Shown piece after piece: positions 18,649-26,637 of a DNA stretch of 64,000 nt. The stretch's first letter is position 1. Each line of letters opens with the position of its first letter. Position numbers and translations under genes: made by a program. The notes below the pieces were generated by a model. The model saw only the letters and a list, made by a program, of their open reading frames with translations, did not search any database and was not told the DNA's origin. Source of the stretch: Caldisericales bacterium (lineage in GTDB: Bacteria > Caldisericota > Caldisericia > JAAYUI01); contig JAAYUI010000004.1 of the NCBI GenBank assembly GCA_012517765.1, forward strand, positions 1-64,000. The letters run 5' to 3'.

Positions 18649-19661
18649 AAGACGGGTTTAAGTTTCTGATTTATCAATCCGTTTCAGAAAATGTGACAGT
18701 CAATGCGGTCATCAAAGATGAAACGATTTGGTTGACGCAAAAGGCTATGGCCGAATTATTTGGTATAAATATCCCTGCAGTATCAAAGCATTTACAAAAT
18801 ATTTACGATGAGGGCGAACTAAGAAAAGATGCAACTGTTTCCAAAATGGAAACAGTTCAAACCGAGGGCGAAAGAGCGGTCAGGCGAAACGTTGACTATT
18901 ACAATCTTGATGCCATCATTTCTGTCGGTTACCGTGTAAACTCAAGGCGGGCCACCCAATTTCGCATCTGGGCAACTGGGGTGTTGAAAGAATATATAAC
19001 AAAAGGTTTTGCCCTTGATGATGAACGGCTGAAACAGGGCAAGGCAGCCTTTGAAAAAGACTATTTCAGAGAACTGCTGGAGCGCGTTCGCTCCATTCGG
19101 GCCAGCGAACGCCGCATCTGGCAGCAAATCACAGATATATTCGCCGAGTGCAGTATTGACTATGACAAAGATTCACCTGTAACGCACGATTTTTATGCCA
19201 TGGTGCAAAACAAATTCCATTATGCCATTACGGGGCAGACAGCTGCTGAAATCGTCCATTCAAAAGCTGACAGAAACAAAGAGAACATGGGACTAACCAC
19301 GTGGAAAAACGCACCGGAAGGGCGCATTCTGAAATCAGATGTCGCAGTTGCGAAAAACTATCTTGAAGAAAAACAGATAAGGCAACTGGAAAGAACTATA
19401 ACGGGCTATTTTGATTATATAGAAGATCTTATCGAGCGGGAGAATACCTTCACAATGGAGGAATTTGCCGCAAGCATCAATGAATTTCTCGCTTTTCGCA
19501 AATATGAAGTTTTATCCGATAAAGGCAAAATTTCAAAACAAATGGCTGCCGCAAAAGCGGAAGGGGAATATGCCGAGTTTAACAAAACGCAAAAGATCAC
19601 TTCGGATTTTGACCGTGAAGTGAAGTTGCTGATGAAGAAAGACGGTATTGCGGATGAGTAG
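18645..19661 (+). CDS. RhuM-family DNA-binding-like protein inside the hsd operon
   Basis: 338 residues of the RhuM (COG3943) family, first known from a Salmonella pathogenicity island and common inside type I restriction operons. The N-terminal part (TIWLTQKAMAELFGINIPAV, SKHLQNIYDEGEL, VDYYNLDAIISVGYRVNS) resembles a KilA-N/Fic-associated winged helix motif; the rest is helical, with an ERRIWQQITDIFAECS segment. Its biochemical role is unknown. It overlaps hsdM (ATGA) and hsdS (8 bases), so it is co-translated with the restriction subunits and is probably a functional accessory rather than a chance insertion. Confidence 0.85.
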   Translation: MKDGFKFLIYQSVSENVTVNAVIKDETIWLTQKAMAELFGINIPAVSKHLQNIYDEGELRKDATVSKMETVQTEGERAVRRNVDYYNLDAIISVGYRVNSRRATQFRIWATGVLKEYITKGFALDDERLKQGKAAFEKDYFRELLERVRSIRASERRIWQQITDIFAECSIDYDKDSPVTHDFYAMVQNKFHYAITGQTAAEIVHSKADRNKENMGLTTWKNAPEGRILKSDVAVAKNYLEEKQIRQLERTITGYFDYIEDLIERENTFTMEEFAASINEFLAFRKYEVLSDKGKISKQMAAAKAEGEYAEFNKTQKITSDFDREVKLLMKKDGIADE

Positions 19662-20811
19662 GCTGGAGGAATTAATCGCCAAGCTTTGCCCGGATGGGGT
19701 GGAGTATAGAACATTAGGTGAAATATGTGAATTATCAGCGGGTGGTGATGTACCAAAGAATCGGTATTCAAGAGACTTGGCGGATGAATATAGCATTCCA
19801 ATTTATAGTAATGGAATTGGTGACAATGCACTATACGGATATACCGATATTGCGAAAATAACCACGCCATGCATTACGATTGCTGCACGTGGCACAATCG
19901 GTTATTGTGCATTAAGAAAAACTCCATTTTTTCCTATAATAAGGCTTATTTGTGTAATACCACATGATTCTATTAGCGCAGATTTTTTGCATTACTTTGT
20001 TCAAACAATTAGATTTCAAGTACCTTCGTCTGGAATACCACAACTAACTGTGCCTATGGTAGCCAAAATTATTATCCCCGTTCCGCCGTTGGAGGTACAG
20101 CAGGAAATAGTCCGGATACTGGACAAGTTTACTGCGCTGGAAGCGGAGCTGGAAGCGGAGCTGGAAGCACGAAAGAAGCAGTACGAATTTTATCGGGAGT
20201 TGCTCTTGAACTTTAATGAACAAAGAGATGCTGCGATGAAATGGATGACTTTGGGAGAAGTTGGACGGGTATCAATGTGTAAACGAATTATGAAAGCTGA
20301 AACGACACCAGATGGGGATGTGCCATTTTTCAAAATTGGTACATTTGGAAGAGAGCCTGACGCCTATATTTTACAAGAAAAGTATGATGAGTATAGAAAG
20401 GATTACGCGTTCCCTAAAAAAGGTGATATTCTTATTTCAGCAGCAGGTACGATTGGAAGAACAGTTATTTATGATGGAGAACCCGCTTACTACCAAGATT
20501 CAAACATCGTTTGGATTGATAATGATGAAAGCCAAGTTCTGAATAAATATCTATATTACTGTTATTCTATGAAGCCTTGGGCTGTTTCTAGTGGAGGGAC
20601 TATCGCAAGGTTATATAACGATAATATCAACAAAGCCAGAATTCCCGTCCCGACCATCGCCGAACAAGAACGCATCGTTGCCAGCCTCGATCGTTTTGAC
20701 ACCCTTGTTAATGACATCACCCAAGGCCTGCCAGCCGAAATAGCGGCGCGGCGCAAGCAGTATGAATACTACCGCGACAAACTGCTGACTTTCAGGGAGA
20801 AATCCGCATGA
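19654..20811 (+). CDS. hsdS: Type I restriction-modification specificity subunit HsdS
   Basis: 385 residues from ATG 19654. Two target-recognition domains (about residues 1-140 and 185-340) alternate with two helical spacers that are copies of one another: KKQYEFYRELLLNF and RKQYEYYRDKLLTF. Each half recognises one part of the bipartite target. The central spacer contains in-frame 12-base tandem repeats (20137-20172) encoding LEAE-LEAE-LEAR. TTG 19648 is a less likely start. The first recognition half is AT-rich relative to flanking sequence, as expected for a region that exchanges by recombination. The stop overlaps the hsdR start (ATGA). Confidence 0.93.
   Translation: MSRLEELIAKLCPDGVEYRTLGEICELSAGGDVPKNRYSRDLADEYSIPIYSNGIGDNALYGYTDIAKITTPCITIAARGTIGYCALRKTPFFPIIRLICVIPHDSISADFLHYFVQTIRFQVPSSGIPQLTVPMVAKIIIPVPPLEVQQEIVRILDKFTALEAELEAELEARKKQYEFYRELLLNFNEQRDAAMKWMTLGEVGRVSMCKRIMKAETTPDGDVPFFKIGTFGREPDAYILQEKYDEYRKDYAFPKKGDILISAAGTIGRTVIYDGEPAYYQDSNIVWIDNDESQVLNKYLYYCYSMKPWAVSSGGTIARLYNDNINKARIPVPTIAEQERIVASLDRFDTLVNDITQGLPAEIAARRKQYEYYRDKLLTFREKSA
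20137..20172 (+). repeat. hsdS: 12-base in-frame tandem repeat in the hsdS central spacer
   Basis: CTGGAAGCGGAG occurs twice exactly (20137-20148, 20149-20160) and a third time in diverged form (CTGGAAGCACGA, 20161-20172). Each copy adds four residues (LEAE) to the helix separating the two recognition domains. Confidence 0.85.
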
Positions 20812-23800
20812 GCACATATAGCATCGTCACATGCACCGAAGAAGCGACGGTTGTTGCCGAATATCTGGCCGAATATGGCGCCTGCTCTGAAAAATACCAG
20901 AGCGAGGCGGAGCTCGAGAACGAATTTGTCCGCCTGCTGACAGCGCAAGGATATGAATACCTGGAGGTCCACAATGAGGCCACACTGGTCACCAACCTGC
21001 GCAGGCAACTTGAACAGCTCAACGATCTCACCTTTACGAATGGCGAATGGGAAAGGTTTTTTGCAGAATGCATCGCCAACACCAATGAAAGCATCGTAGA
21101 GAAAACCAAGAAAATCCAGGACGACCATGTGCAGGTCCTTCACCGCGACGATGGCACAACCAAAAACATCTACCTCCTCGACAAAAAGAACATCCATAAT
21201 AATCGCCTGCAGGTCATCAGACAGTATGAGGAACCGGGTGGCACCCATGAAACACGGTATGACGTGACGATTCTTGTGAACGGGTTGCCCCTTGTTCATG
21301 TAGAACTAAAACGGCGTGGTGTCGCCATCCGCGAAGCGTTCAACCAGATCAACCGTTATCAGCGCGACAGCTTTTGGGCCTCGTTGGGCCTGTTTGAGTA
21401 TGTCCAGATTTTCGTGATTTCCAACGGTACACATACAAAGTATTACAGCAACACCACAAGGAACGCGCACATCAAGGAACAAGGCGACAGCAGACGCCAA
21501 AAGAGTAACAAAACGAGCAACAGCTTTGAGTTTACAAACTTTTGGGCAGACGCAAACAACAAAGCCATTCCCGACCTTGTGGATTTTACCAAGACATTTT
21601 TAGCCAAGCACACCCTGCTGAATGTTTTGACCAAATACTGTGTATTCACATCCGAGGAATTGCTTCTCGTCATGCGCCCATACCAAATCGCGGCAACAGA
21701 GCGCATTTTATCCCGCATAGCGATATCAACCAACTACAAGAAAACGGGAACGACGGAAGCAGGGGGCTACATCTGGCACACAACTGGTTCCGGCAAGACC
21801 TTGACGAGCTTCAAGACTGCCCAGCTGGCTTCCACCCTGCCCTATATTGACAAGGTATTGTTTGTCGTTGACCGCAAAGACCTGGACTACCAGACGATGA
21901 AGGAATATGACCGCTTCGAGAAAGGCGCCGCAAACGGCAACATCTCGACAAGGGTCCTCCAGCGCCAGCTGGAAGACAGGGATGAAAAAGGCAATCCGCA
22001 TAAATATAAGATCATCGTAACAACAATTCAAAAGCTGGATGTATTCATTCATAGCAATAAGCAACACGATATTTACAAAAAACATGTCGTGTTGATTTTT
22101 GATGAGTGTCACCGCTCCCAGTTTGGTGATATGCGCCAGGCCATCACAAAAACCTTTAAAAACTATCACATCTTCGGCTTTACAGGAACACCGATATTCG
22201 CAGCGAATGCCAGTTCGGGTGGCAATCCATTATCTCTTCGAACAACCGAACAGGCCTTTGGAGAAAAACTGCACACTTACACCATTGTGGACGCCATTAA
22301 TGACAGGAACGTATTGCCTTTCAGGATAGACTTCATCAACACCATCAAAAAACCCGACCATATAGATGACAAAAAAGTCCATTCCATAGACACTGAAAAA
22401 GCCCTGGCTGATCCACAGCGAATCAGTGAAATTGTTGCCTATGTTCTTGACCATTTCGACCAGAAGACAAAGCGCAGCAGTTTTTATACACTTTCTGCCA
22501 AATGGGAAGAGGCTGGAAAACATGATCCCAAGACAACAATTGAAAAATGCGAAACAAGACGCGTGGCCGGTTTCAACTCCATATTTACTGCAGCGTCAAT
22601 TCCAATAGCCATCAAATATTACACCGAATTTAAAAAGCAGATTGCAGAAAAGCACCGCAATCTCACCATAGCAACCATTTTTAGTTTCAGCGCAAACGAG
22701 GACGAACCGGATGGACTCTTGCCAGACGAGGGTTTCAACATGGACAATCTCGACCAGGGCTCGCGGAACTTTCTTGAGACAGCAATCAAGGATTATAATG
22801 CAATATTCAGCACAAATTTTGATACATCTTCGGACAAGTTCCAGAATTACTACAAAGACCTTTCCCTTCGCGTGAAGAACCGCGAGGTTGACCTGCTGAT
22901 TGTGGTCAATATGTTCCTGACAGGTTTTGACGCGACTACCCTCAACACGCTCTGGGTAGACAAAAACCTTAAGCAACATGGGCTGATTCAGGCATTCTCG
23001 CGAACAAACCGTATTTTAAACAGCGTCAAGACTTTCGGCAACATCATTTGTTTCCGCGACTTGAAGGAGGAAACAGACAAAGCAATTGCTCTTTTCGGCA
23101 ACAAGGATGCAGGCGGTATTGTGCTGCTCAAAACATACGACGAGTATTATAACGGCTACGATGAAAACGGCGAGCACAGACCAGGCTACAAAGAACTGGT
23201 TGCCGATCTTAAAACACAATATCCTCTTGGACAGCCTATTCTTGGTGAAGAGGCGGAAAAAGATTTTATCCAGCTGTATGGCGCGATTTTAAGGCTGAGG
23301 AATATTTTGTCTTCCTTTGATAATTTCGCAGGCAATGAAGTTTTACATGAAAAGAATTTTCAAGATTACCAGAGCATCTATATCGACCTTTATCAGAAAA
23401 TCAAAAAAGGCGCTGACGGTGATAGAGAGACTATCAATGATGACGTTGTGTTCGAGATTGAACTTATTCGGCAGATTGAGGTCAACATTGACTACATTCT
23501 CATGCTTGTAGAAGAATACCATGAATCCAACTGCAAGAATAAGAATATCCTCACAACTATCGACAAAGCAATCAATTCCAGTATCGGACTTCGCAGCAAG
23601 AAGCAGCTTATTGAACAATTCATAGAACAGATCAATGCATCAACAAAGGTCGATGAGGATTGGCGCAAATTCCTGTGTGAACGCAAAGAAGCAGACATTA
23701 CAACGATCATAGAAGAAGAAAGATTAAAACCTGACGAGACTCGACATTTCGTGGACAATGCTTTCCGCGATGGTTCACTGAAAACGACAGGCACGGCCAT

Positions 23801-23915
23801 TGATAAAATCATGCCGCCTGTATCGCGTTTCGGCGGTGGGAATAGAGCCACAAGGAAGCAGAGTATAATCGAAAGGCTTCTCAAATTCTTTGAGAAGTAT
23901 TCTGGATTATTATGA
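20808..23915 (+). CDS. hsdR: Type I restriction endonuclease motor/nuclease subunit HsdR
   Basis: 1035 residues, full length for the family. An N-terminal PD-(D/E)xK nuclease is seen as D152...E166-L-K168 with the associated QxxxY (Q180-Y184). The translocase follows with Walker A TTGSGKT (325-331), DECH (432-435), FTGTPIF and the C-terminal helicase motifs (NMFLTGFDA, QAFSRTNRI). It cuts DNA at a distance from unmodified sites after ATP-driven translocation. ATG overlaps the hsdS stop. Nothing suggests truncation, so the system appears functional apart from the regulator. Confidence 0.95.
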   Translation: MSTYSIVTCTEEATVVAEYLAEYGACSEKYQSEAELENEFVRLLTAQGYEYLEVHNEATLVTNLRRQLEQLNDLTFTNGEWERFFAECIANTNESIVEKTKKIQDDHVQVLHRDDGTTKNIYLLDKKNIHNNRLQVIRQYEEPGGTHETRYDVTILVNGLPLVHVELKRRGVAIREAFNQINRYQRDSFWASLGLFEYVQIFVISNGTHTKYYSNTTRNAHIKEQGDSRRQKSNKTSNSFEFTNFWADANNKAIPDLVDFTKTFLAKHTLLNVLTKYCVFTSEELLLVMRPYQIAATERILSRIAISTNYKKTGTTEAGGYIWHTTGSGKTLTSFKTAQLASTLPYIDKVLFVVDRKDLDYQTMKEYDRFEKGAANGNISTRVLQRQLEDRDEKGNPHKYKIIVTTIQKLDVFIHSNKQHDIYKKHVVLIFDECHRSQFGDMRQAITKTFKNYHIFGFTGTPIFAANASSGGNPLSLRTTEQAFGEKLHTYTIVDAINDRNVLPFRIDFINTIKKPDHIDDKKVHSIDTEKALADPQRISEIVAYVLDHFDQKTKRSSFYTLSAKWEEAGKHDPKTTIEKCETRRVAGFNSIFTAASIPIAIKYYTEFKKQIAEKHRNLTIATIFSFSANEDEPDGLLPDEGFNMDNLDQGSRNFLETAIKDYNAIFSTNFDTSSDKFQNYYKDLSLRVKNREVDLLIVVNMFLTGFDATTLNTLWVDKNLKQHGLIQAFSRTNRILNSVKTFGNIICFRDLKEETDKAIALFGNKDAGGIVLLKTYDEYYNGYDENGEHRPGYKELVADLKTQYPLGQPILGEEAEKDFIQLYGAILRLRNILSSFDNFAGNEVLHEKNFQDYQSIYIDLYQKIKKGADGDRETINDDVVFEIELIRQIEVNIDYILMLVEEYHESNCKNKNILTTIDKAINSSIGLRSKKQLIEQFIEQINASTKVDEDWRKFLCERKEADITTIIEEERLKPDETRHFVDNAFRDGSLKTTGTAIDKIMPPVSRFGGGNRATRKQSIIERLLKFFEKYSGLL

Positions 23916-23971
23916 ACACAGATGTTTCGCCTTAGTAACTTTTAGGTTTTTATGATTTGGCACTGATTGAA

Positions 23972-25087
23972 TTATTTGAGGTAGCAACCCGGGTCTTCCG
24001 CAAGATAATCGCCAGTGTGCTCGTATGCCCTTCCACGGCAACCGGAACATGTTTTGTCATGCTCGCAACCTTTGCATTTACCCTTCAACTTTGATCTGTC
24101 GCGAAGCTCAAGCAGGGTCGGAGATGTTTCCCAAATCTTCTTCAGGCTGTCATTTTTTACATTTCCGACAACGGTCTGGAGAAGCATGCACGGGATCACA
24201 TCCCCATTTGGCAGAATGGTGACATAACCGTTTGGCATGCCTGCAGCACAACCCCTGTTGTAGTATGGAATTCTCATCAGGTTTTCTTTTGGGAAGTGCT
24301 TTGGCACAATGCCAGCCGACTGGAGCGTGATGGGATACATTGTACAGCCAGGTGTTCTTATCACAATAGGATAATCTTCTTGCTTTCTGGCAAGCCACCC
24401 CATTATCTCTTTTCTTTCTTCTACGGAAAGGATTTCATCCGGGATTTCTTCCTTGACCCTCTGGACTTGCACAAGGTCAAAAAGTTCAGCGGCAATTGCA
24501 CCTGTCTCGACTGCCATGTCCAGCAACCCTGGCAACTCTTTTATAGTGCCTTTGCGGATCGTTGCACCAAACTGGAAGGGGAGCCCGACTTCACGGCAGG
24601 CCTTTGCACCCTGCATGGCTTTTTCAAACGAGCCCTCCAGACCCCTGAACCAATCATGGGTTTTTGCGTTTGCCCCGTCAACCGATATCTGTGCGGCCAT
24701 CACTCCGCAATCTTTCAGCTTTTGTGCGACATTCCTGTCGATAAGGGTGGCGTTTGTCCCGATGACAGTTCTGAGCCCCTTTGAGCTGGCGTGTTTGACC
24801 AGATCGAAAAAATCAGCCCTCTTGAGAGGCTCTCCGCCATCAAAAATAAGGAGCTTTGGCCCCCATGAAACGATTTCATCAAGGAGCCTGAAGGCCTGTT
24901 CTGTTGTCAGCTCGTCTTTTGGCACATTGTCAGATGACTCACTGTAGCAATGTTTGCACCTGAGGTTGCATTCCCTTGTTACCGAATATGAGACAAGAAA
25001 AGGCGGTGTGATACCATTACCTCGTGGCATTCCACCTGGGTGGCCGCCTGGATGCCCATGTCCTTGCATGTTTGCTGGATGTTCCAT
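23972..25087 (-). CDS. Radical SAM/SPASM protein with His/Gly-rich N-terminus (NirJ/AhbD-like)
   Basis: 371 residues. The SAM-cluster motif is C40NLRC44KHC47. The C-terminal SPASM region carries further cysteines (GCAAGMPNG, GDVIPCMLLQ, CKGCEHDKTCSGCRGRAYE) and ends GDYLAEDPGCYLK, which is the ending shared by heme-pathway enzymes NirJ/AhbC/AhbD and by mycofactocin-type MftC relatives. The reaction cannot be assigned from sequence. The first 20 residues, with GHGHPGGHPGG, look like a metal-binding tail. ATG 25087 is chosen because GGGGGAAG lies 5 bases upstream; a TTG 11 codons earlier lacks an SD. It follows the NYN gene by 77 bases on the same strand. Confidence 0.82.
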   Translation of the reverse strand: MEHPANMQGHGHPGGHPGGMPRGNGITPPFLVSYSVTRECNLRCKHCYSESSDNVPKDELTTEQAFRLLDEIVSWGPKLLIFDGGEPLKRADFFDLVKHASSKGLRTVIGTNATLIDRNVAQKLKDCGVMAAQISVDGANAKTHDWFRGLEGSFEKAMQGAKACREVGLPFQFGATIRKGTIKELPGLLDMAVETGAIAAELFDLVQVQRVKEEIPDEILSVEERKEIMGWLARKQEDYPIVIRTPGCTMYPITLQSAGIVPKHFPKENLMRIPYYNRGCAAGMPNGYVTILPNGDVIPCMLLQTVVGNVKNDSLKKIWETSPTLLELRDRSKLKGKCKGCEHDKTCSGCRGRAYEHTGDYLAEDPGCYLK

Positions 25088-25164
25088 ATAACTTCCCCCT
25101 GTTGGCAGGATATGGGACAAGCATAGGCCAGAAAAATTCTCAGATTAAGCCGGTCAACCTTAAA

Positions 25165-25854
25165 TTAAGGTTTTGCAGTTTTACCCTTTCTGGTTTTTTT
25201 TCCTTCCTGAACTACCTCGGCCTCTTTTTTCCAGATACTATGGGGTTTTTTTGCCTTCTTTTCGTATTCTTCTACTGTCTCAAAGGACTTTCTTTGTGGC
25301 TTGGCGACATCCTGGGCCATGACCGCGTCCATGAACTCGTCATTGATTTCTATTCTGACGTCTGCGATCTGCTTAAGATCCTCATGGCAATTCGGGCCGT
25401 GGAAAAGGTATGTTATTACACCTTCATATTTGGCCACCTCAATGGCAGGAATGAAATCTGAATCCCCAGCAATTATACATGCATGGGTAATCAATTTCTT
25501 CATTGCAAGCATTACCAGGTCAACACCTATCAAGAGGTCGACCCTTTTTTGCTCCAGGATCCGCTCGCCAGCCTGCGTGTAGCCCCTGAATTCAAGTCTT
25601 CCAAGCCTCACTTCAAAATTGGGCTGGTATTCAAGGTACTTGAAAAAAGACTGTTTCCTTGCGAATTCAAGCTTCTCTTCCTCAGTGGGGTTTGCGCTCT
25701 GGTATGGAAGGCAGTGATAATAATATGTCCTGAGCATATCGAAATTACCGGTCATCTTCTCCTGGAGCTTCAGGAAATCTATCTTTCCTCTTCCAAGCGC
25801 CTTCTGCACCCTCTCAAAATATCCTCCGTCAATCAAATTGACACATCTGGCCAA
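25165..25854 (-). CDS. NYN-domain (LabA/DUF88-like) putative ribonuclease
   Basis: 229 residues from TTG 25854. The NYN (PIN-like) fold is indicated by VNLIDGGYFERVQ near the N-terminus, KRVDLLIGVDLVMLAMKKLI in the middle and ACIIAGDSDFIPAIEVAK, whose acidic residues (D in LIDGG, D in GVD, DSD) are the usual metal-binding positions. The C-terminal 40 residues are Lys-rich. Start choice: AAGGAGG lies five bases before TTG 25854, whereas the ATG at 25869 lies upstream of that SD with none of its own. NYN proteins act on RNA; the target here is unknown. Confidence 0.75.
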   Translation of the reverse strand: MARCVNLIDGGYFERVQKALGRGKIDFLKLQEKMTGNFDMLRTYYYHCLPYQSANPTEEEKLEFARKQSFFKYLEYQPNFEVRLGRLEFRGYTQAGERILEQKRVDLLIGVDLVMLAMKKLITHACIIAGDSDFIPAIEVAKYEGVITYLFHGPNCHEDLKQIADVRIEINDEFMDAVMAQDVAKPQRKSFETVEEYEKKAKKPHSIWKKEAEVVQEGKKTRKGKTAKP

Positions 25855-25973
25855 AAAAACCTCCTTCATATAAAACCCCGACCTCGTTTATTCCCAACGC
25901 CGGGGGTCGTGTAATATGGCACACCTTAATAAACCCAAAAAACCTTTTAGTCAAGCATCCTGATTGTGCTTTG

Positions 25974-26002
25974 TTGGAACTTGGTCATTTTTTGTATATA
26001 AA
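25974..26002 (+). promoter_or_regulatory. Promoter of the lipoprotein gene at 26009, leaderless geometry
   Basis: TTGGAA (25974-25979), 17-base spacer, TATAAA (25997-26002), then 6 bases to the ATG at 26009. There is no SD between -10 and the start codon. Confidence 0.6.
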
Positions 26003-26008
26003 ATCACC

Positions 26009-26572
26009 ATGAAAAAAATGGTTTTTCTGGTTGTAGCATGTCTTTCTGCATGCTTTTTTGCTTCTTGTGGCGGACGTACTGCCACTTCGGCCGACGTTGA
26101 TATTTATGTGAGGCTGGACATGACAAAGAGGTTGCTTGAGCTTGTTGATTTCAAACTCGGGAAAATGGCCCCTGATCAGGCCTGCATTGGTGTGCTCTCA
26201 ATTCTCAAGGCCGATTATTCAAGGGTGCCGTCATCACTATACGAGGACCTCCAGGAAACACTGAAAAACAAGGGCGGCCAGGACTTCAGGAAAGAGCTTG
26301 CCGAAGCTTTTGGTAATTACGAGAGCAGAATCGGAAAAGTGAAGGATGCCATGGAAAAAGAAACAGCGATTGCGATGCTCACAGGCGCAAAAAGTTTCCT
26401 TGTTGCAAATGAAACGCTCGGCATGGTCGAAGGCACCGGCATAGAAGAGGTCAACTGGATAATCCAGTATATAAAACATCTCCCTGAAGAGATAACGACA
26501 AAACTGGCCGGCATAAAAAACCTGGCTGGATACTACAAAGCAATAGACGAGTTCATTGAAAAGTACAAATAA
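26009..26572 (+). CDS. Lipoprotein of unknown function
   Basis: 187 residues. MKKMVFLVVACLSACFFASC-GG is a lipoprotein signal with lipobox FASC. The mature part is largely helical (VRLDMTKRLLELVDFKLGKM, FRKELAEAFGNYESRIG, and EEITTKLAGIKNLAGYYKAI) with no motif I recognise. Upstream ATG-less extension to 25964 is not supported by an SD. Transcription ends at the strong hairpin 16 bases after the stop. Confidence 0.75.
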   Translation: MKKMVFLVVACLSACFFASCGGRTATSADVDIYVRLDMTKRLLELVDFKLGKMAPDQACIGVLSILKADYSRVPSSLYEDLQETLKNKGGQDFRKELAEAFGNYESRIGKVKDAMEKETAIAMLTGAKSFLVANETLGMVEGTGIEEVNWIIQYIKHLPEEITTKLAGIKNLAGYYKAIDEFIEKYK

Positions 26573-26587
26573 ACCGGATCCTGTCAA

Positions 26588-26626
26588 CCAACAAAAAACC
26601 CTCCTTCTAGGAGGGTTTTTTGTTGG
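26588..26626. terminator. Bidirectional terminator between the lipoprotein and the PQQ-propeller gene
   Basis: Perfect 17-bp stem: 26588-26604 pairs with 26610-26626, loop TTCTA. The stem core is CCCTCC/GGAGGG flanked by A6/T6, so it ends transcripts of both converging genes. Confidence 0.9.
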
Positions 26627-26637
26627 AACAAGACCTT

